Positions 60,604 through 64,000 of a DNA stretch of 64,000 nucleotides are shown here, in pieces. The notes beneath the pieces were generated by a model that saw only the letters and a list, made by a program, of their open reading frames with translations, ran no database searches and was not told the origin of the DNA. The translations under genes were made by a program, and so were the position numbers. This stretch comes from Brevundimonas goettingensis (GTDB taxonomy: Bacteria > Pseudomonadota > Alphaproteobacteria > Caulobacterales > Caulobacteraceae): NCBI RefSeq assembly GCF_017487405.1, contig NZ_CP062222.1:3853501-3917500 (forward strand), read 5' to 3'. The first letter of the stretch is position 1; every line of letters begins with the position of its first letter.

Positions 60604-60797
60604 ATCTCCCGAGGGCTTAAGTCTCTCAGGGTCTGCGCCCGATCCTGACGCAGCTATATGTTAGTGCGCATGCATGACCTGCCAAGCGCGCCCTTTCCGA
60701 TCCGGACTCTCCGGACTCATCGGCCTCTTCGGACACTGTTTTTCGAGCGCCGGGTCCGATCTGGCGACCCCGTCCGACTCCCTCTAAGGAACGGAGC

Positions 60798-62027
60798 ATG
60801 AACGCTGTCGTCGCCATTCTCGCTCTCCTCGCCGTCGCTTTCAGCGCCGCCTTCCTGTGGGCCTTCATGGGCTGGCAAAAGGCGAAGGCGGCGCTGGCGA
60901 CTGCCGAGAGCCGGATCGAGCTGATCGAGGACAGCCGTGTCACCATGGGGGAATTCCTCAAGGCCCAGGCGGCCCAGTCGGCCCAGGCCGTCGCCGACCA
61001 GATGGTCACCCGCGCCACCGAGACCTTCCAGGCCCAGGATCGTGTCGCGCGTGAACGGATCGAGGCCCAGCTGAAACCCGTCTCGGAACAGCTGACCAAA
61101 TTCCATGAGCATGTGACCGCTCTGGAGAAGGCGCGCACCGAGGAGACCGGCGGGCTCAAGGAGCAGCTGTCCCTGCTGATGACCGCCTCGACCGCCACCC
61201 GCGACGAGGCCCGGCGCCTGACCGAGGCCCTGCGCGGCAACACCGGCCGGCGCGGCCGCTGGGGCGAACAGACCTGCCGCAACGTGCTGGAGGCCGCCGG
61301 AATGGCCGGCCGGTTCGATTTCACCGAACAGACCTCCGAGATGAATGACGAGGGCCGGCAATCGCGCCCCGACTTCATCGTCAAACTGCCGGGCGGCGGC
61401 ATGTTCGTCATCGACGCAAAGGTGTCCCTGGCCTTCGCCGATGCGGCTGACGGCGACGAGGAGGCCCAGGCCCGCGCCGCGTCGCTCCGCACCGCCGCCA
61501 GCATGAAGACCCACGTCCGCCAGCTGTCGTCCAAAGCCTATCAGGACCAGTTCAAGCCCAGCCCCGACTTCGTGGCCATGTTCGTGCCCGGCGACGCCTT
61601 CCTGTCGGCGGCGCTGGATCATGAGCCGGACCTGATGACCCAGGCGATGGAATCGCGCGTGGTCATCGTCACCCCGACCACCCTCTTCGCCCTGTGCAAG
61701 GCCGTGGCCTACGGCTGGCGGGCGGAGGAGCAGTCGCGCAACGCCGACGAGGTCGCCCGTCTGGGCAAGGAGCTCTACAAACGCCTCTCGGCCATGGGCG
61801 GTCACGCCGCCTCCGTCGGCAAGGCGCTGGACGCCGCCGTCGGCCGCTACAACCAGTTCGTCGGCTCGCTGGAAAGCCAGGTCATGGTTCAGGCCCGCCG
61901 ATTCGAGGACCTGCAGGTCGATCACGAAGGCAAGGATCTCCCCGAGCTGACCGCCATCGACCAGTCGCCGCGCGGCATCAGCCGCCCCGAACTGATCGCC
62001 TCCGACGAGGACCGCAAGCTGATCTGA
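60798..62027 (+). CDS. rmuC: DNA recombination protein RmuC
   Basis: Inner-membrane-anchored protein with a nuclease-like fold that limits recombination at inverted repeats in E. coli. An N-terminal membrane helix (MNAVVAILALLAVAFSAAFL) is followed by a coiled coil (about residues 30-130) and the RmuC domain (about 140-380) with NTGRRGRWGEQTCRNVLEAA, DFIVKLPGGGMFVIDAKVSL and VVIVTPTTLFALCKAVAYGW. Length is 409 aa. It is 194 bp from recR with no gene between that I can see. Its presence in a genome with several inverted-repeat families is worth noting. Confidence 0.93.
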   Translation: MNAVVAILALLAVAFSAAFLWAFMGWQKAKAALATAESRIELIEDSRVTMGEFLKAQAAQSAQAVADQMVTRATETFQAQDRVARERIEAQLKPVSEQLTKFHEHVTALEKARTEETGGLKEQLSLLMTASTATRDEARRLTEALRGNTGRRGRWGEQTCRNVLEAAGMAGRFDFTEQTSEMNDEGRQSRPDFIVKLPGGGMFVIDAKVSLAFADAADGDEEAQARAASLRTAASMKTHVRQLSSKAYQDQFKPSPDFVAMFVPGDAFLSAALDHEPDLMTQAMESRVVIVTPTTLFALCKAVAYGWRAEEQSRNADEVARLGKELYKRLSAMGGHAASVGKALDAAVGRYNQFVGSLESQVMVQARRFEDLQVDHEGKDLPELTAIDQSPRGISRPELIASDEDRKLI

Positions 62028-62034
62028 GCCGCAA

Positions 62035-62084
62035 TGACAAGGTCGCTTGACTCCTTACGGCGACGCTGTAAAACACCCTTGTCA
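62035..62084 (+). promoter_or_regulatory. Promoter/operator candidate of the XRE membrane cluster
   Basis: Inverted repeat TGACAAGG (62035-62042) and CCTTGTCA (62077-62084), with a further CTTGTCA at 62099-62105. Between the arms lie TTGACT (62047-62052) and TAAAAC (62069-62074) at 16-bp spacing, a plausible sigma-70 promoter. The XRE regulator encoded two genes downstream is the likely ligand. Confidence 0.5.
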
Positions 62085-62104
62085 CAAAGACCGGGGTGCT
62101 TGTC

Positions 62105-62545
62105 ATGTCAACAGAAGGCCGGGTGTCGAAACATCCCTTGTCGCGCTACGGTCGGGTCATGGGCGCCTGCGCTCTCGCCGGCGGCGTCGCCGGAGCGGGC
62201 TCGGCCATCGTCGGCCTGACCACGCCGGACGGAAGCTGGCTCGGCGCCGCCTTGGTCGCGGGCGTCGTGGCCATCGCCATGGGCATTGGTCTCTGGGCCA
62301 GCCTCAAGTGGTGGCAAGGCCTCGATGAGGCGGCGCAGGAGGCGCACAAATGGGCCTGGTGGTGGGGCTCCACAGTCGGTCTGGCCGTCGCGGGCGTCCT
62401 GTTCCTGACCCTGCTCTACGGCACGGGGCCGCAAGGGCAGGCCTCGGTCAAGGCCGGACTGATGATCGGCGCCGCCGTCGTTGTGGGCTGTCAGGTCGTC
62501 GGCTATGGCGTCGCCTGGGCCTTCTGGTGGCTGAAGCGGCGGTGA
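62105..62545 (+). CDS. Four-segment membrane protein upstream of an XRE regulator
   Basis: Unrecognised 146-aa inner-membrane protein with about four hydrophobic segments (for example ALVAGVVAIAMGIGLWASL and AGLMIGAAVVVGCQVVGYGV) and a Trp-rich loop (HKWAWWWGSTVG). It is followed after 4 bp by a 62-aa XRE regulator and then another membrane protein, a common three-gene layout in Proteobacteria. Function unknown. Confidence 0.78.
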   Translation: MSTEGRVSKHPLSRYGRVMGACALAGGVAGAGSAIVGLTTPDGSWLGAALVAGVVAIAMGIGLWASLKWWQGLDEAAQEAHKWAWWWGSTVGLAVAGVLFLTLLYGTGPQGQASVKAGLMIGAAVVVGCQVVGYGVAWAFWWLKRR

Positions 62546-62549
62546 CCCG

Positions 62550-62738
62550 ATGAACAACCGTCTCAAGGTCCTGCGCGCCGAGCGGAACTGGAGCCAGGCC
62601 GATCTGGCCGAGCAGCTCGGTGTCTCGCGCCAGACCGTCAATGCGCTGGAGACGGGCCGCTACGACCCCTCCCTGCCGCTCGCCTTCAAGATCGCCCGGG
62701 TCTTCGCCCAGCCCATCGAATCCATCTTTTCGGAGTGA
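62550..62738 (+). CDS. Small XRE-family transcriptional regulator
   Basis: A 62-aa protein that is one Cro/C1-type helix-turn-helix (VLRAERNWSQADLAEQLGV then RQTVNALETGRYDPSLPL and the ending FAQPIESIFSE). This compact type typically acts with membrane proteins encoded in the same operon and binds TGACA-like repeats; matching repeats are found at 62035-62105. Start ATG 62550, 4 bp after the preceding gene. Probably autoregulatory; the signal is unknown. Confidence 0.92.
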   Translation: MNNRLKVLRAERNWSQADLAEQLGVSRQTVNALETGRYDPSLPLAFKIARVFAQPIESIFSE

Positions 62739-62742
62739 GACC

Positions 62743-63345
62743 ATGAACAGCTCGCCCCCCACTTCCCGCTGGCCCACTCAACGCTCACCCGCGGTCCGTA
62801 TCGCCGGTTTCCTCGTCCTCGGCCTGATCGGCGGCGCCGCCGGCCTCGGCATTGCTACCCTGAGCAAGCAGCTGAACACCGGCTGGGAGGACACCCTGGC
62901 CCTCGGCGCCGGGGCCGCGCCCCTGGTCATGGCCGCGATCATCGCCCTGGGCCTGATCACCAAACGCGGCGCCGAGGTCATGAAGGGCTGCGGCGGGCTG
63001 CAGGTCCTGGTCATGCTGCTGGCCGGGGCGATGATGCTCCTGCCCATGGTCGGCGCCCGCATCGCCGCGCCGGAACTGGTCATGGCGGCGCTGGCCGTCA
63101 TGCTGGTGGTCCAGGCCGGCGCCAACCTCCTGCTCTGGCGCCGCGCCGACGAGATGTTGCGCCGGATCATGGCTGAAACCGCGACCCTGGCCTTCTGGAC
63201 CCTGCAGTCGGCCCTGTTCCTCTATGCCGCCGCCGAACGGCTCGGCCTGATTCAGGGCCTGACCGCCTGGGGCATGATGGGCATCCTGATGGGCGTCTAT
63301 TTCGTCGCCTCGGCCATCGCCGCCGCCCGCCGCGGCATTCACTGA
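62743..63345 (+). CDS. Membrane protein downstream of the XRE regulator
   Basis: Unrecognised 200-aa protein with five or six hydrophobic segments (IAGFLVLGLIGGAAGLGIA, LALGAGAAPLVMAAIIALGL, VLVMLLAGAMMLLPMVGARI, MAALAVMLVVQAGANLLL and a final GMMGILMGVYFVASAIAAAR). It is the third gene of the membrane-XRE-membrane cluster, starting 4 bp after the regulator stop. Function unknown; co-transcription is inferred from spacing. Confidence 0.78.
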   Translation: MNSSPPTSRWPTQRSPAVRIAGFLVLGLIGGAAGLGIATLSKQLNTGWEDTLALGAGAAPLVMAAIIALGLITKRGAEVMKGCGGLQVLVMLLAGAMMLLPMVGARIAAPELVMAALAVMLVVQAGANLLLWRRADEMLRRIMAETATLAFWTLQSALFLYAAAERLGLIQGLTAWGMMGILMGVYFVASAIAAARRGIH

Positions 63346-63389
63346 CCCTTCCGCCATCGTCCTGCCCGAACCGACCCCAAGGATAAGCC

Positions 63390-64000
63390 ATGACCCTTCG
63401 CCAACCGCCGAAAGCCGCCCCGGTCGCCCGACTGGCGAAGCTGGCCGCCGGAACCGCTCTCGGCCTCGCCCTGGTTGCCGCCTTGCTCGCGCCCTGGGTC
63501 GGCAAGGCCCATGCCGAAGCCCCGGTCGCGCCGGTAGCGGTCGCCGCCGAGCCCGCGTCCAGCGCGGGCCCCGCCCTCTGGGTCGTCAAGGACGCGGATT
63601 CGACCATCTATCTGTTCGGCACGGTCCACGTTCTGCGCCCCAATACCCAGTGGGAATCGCCGGCGGTGACGGCGGCCTTCAACAGCGCCTCGGACATCTG
63701 GTTCGAGATTTCCAACCCCGACGACGTCGCCGCGATCGTTCCGCTGATCCAGCAGTACGGCGTCTCGCCCGCCACCCCCCTGTCCAGCCGGTTGACGGCC
63801 GAGGAGTTCAAACAGCTGGACTCCGCCGCCCGGGTGCTCGGCGTCTCCGGCGCCCAGATGGATATCTTCCGACCCTGGTACGCCGGCCTGACCCTGTCGC
63901 TCGCCCCGCTCAAGAAGGCCGGCTACGATCCCGCCTCGGGCGTTGAACTGACGCTCAAGGCCCGGGCCGAAGCGGAGGGCAAGCCGATCCACGGCTTCGA
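63390..64000 (+). CDS. TraB/GumN family protein (3' end beyond the window)
   Basis: Partial gene; about 203 residues are visible. A signal peptide or anchor at residues 15-45 (AAGTALGLALVAALLAPWVG to AHAEA) precedes the TraB/GumN domain with the typical opening LWVVKDADSTIYLFGTVHVL and the segment DIWFEISNPDDV. The family (haem/pheromone-shutdown-like) is thought to be metalloprotease-related; its role in bacteria is unknown. Start ATG 63390 with AAGGATAAG upstream. The rest is cut by the window edge. Confidence 0.87.
   Translation, partial: MTLRQPPKAAPVARLAKLAAGTALGLALVAALLAPWVGKAHAEAPVAPVAVAAEPASSAGPALWVVKDADSTIYLFGTVHVLRPNTQWESPAVTAAFNSASDIWFEISNPDDVAAIVPLIQQYGVSPATPLSSRLTAEEFKQLDSAARVLGVSGAQMDIFRPWYAGLTLSLAPLKKAGYDPASGVELTLKARAEAEGKPIHGF

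Overview
The window is chromosomal DNA of a GC-rich alphaproteobacterium of the order Caulobacterales, most likely Brevundimonas or a close relative. The support is a GcrA cell-cycle regulator, a complete Tad/Cpa pilus locus, the rnd-lptCAB-rpoN-hpf-ptsN block, alphaproteobacterial-type addB-addA, and CtrA-like and GANTC sites in the expected promoters. I found no rRNA, tRNA, CRISPR array, prophage or transposase. About 67 protein genes are packed tightly, often with ATGA start/stop overlaps.

Layout. 1-7.1 kb: RNase D, lipopolysaccharide export (lptC, lptA, lptB), a DUF805 gene on the other strand, rpoN, hpf, ptsN and a RibD-C-like reductase. 7.3-8.9 kb: gcrA with a promoter carrying a CtrA-like box and three GANTC sites, divergent from an ABC permease. 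8.9-12.2 kb: two genes of the ligase-associated DNA-damage module (pdeM and the DEXH helicase). 12.2-13.4 kb: a DUF559 nuclease gene enclosed by paired inverted copies of a structured repeat, a 69-aa protein coupled to a RidA-like gene, and a third solo repeat copy. 13.4-17.1 kb: M20 amidohydrolase, ferredoxin-like protein, MFS transporter, SRPBCC protein and a 128-bp MITE-like element. 17.1-28.7 kb: the Tad pilus locus (tadC, tadB, cpaF, cpaE, cpaD, cpaC, cpaB, cpaA and two pilin genes on the minus strand; an N-domain protein and two TadE-like genes divergent). 28.7-42.4 kb: mixed metabolism and regulation (pabB, tyrosine phosphatase, a winged-helix/membrane-protein operon, AMP nucleosidase, HTH regulator/SDR pair, alpha/beta hydrolase, AsmA protein, S9 peptidase). 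42.5-52.3 kb: an overlapping chain of acyltransferase, tsaE, amgK, murU, addB and addA. 52.4-64 kb: trxA, folC, a sugar transferase, SDR, DUF3597, dnaX, a nitroreductase, ybaB, recR, rmuC, a membrane-protein/XRE cluster and the start of a TraB/GumN gene.

The most unusual content is intergenic. Three families of short inverted-repeat elements occur. (i) A two-hairpin repeat flanks the DUF559 nuclease gene as a pair; it appears to supply that gene's ribosome-binding site, and a solo copy lies nearby. (ii) A 41-bp palindromic element with conserved arms and a covarying tip occurs four times plus one partial copy; three copies begin 3-5 nt after a stop codon in the same orientation. (iii) A 128-bp element has 34-bp terminal inverted repeats. 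In the first two families the stem sequences differ between copies while pairing is kept, which points to a structured function.

The cell-cycle circuit is visible at several promoters. Sites of the form TTAA-N7-TTAA with one mismatch lie upstream of gcrA, the first pilin, cpaB and a sugar transferase gene, consistent with CtrA control of polar pili and surface polysaccharide as in Caulobacter. The two pilin genes encode identical 58-aa proteins and differ only at about 12 synonymous positions. All functional calls come from reading motifs and gene order; no database search was run.
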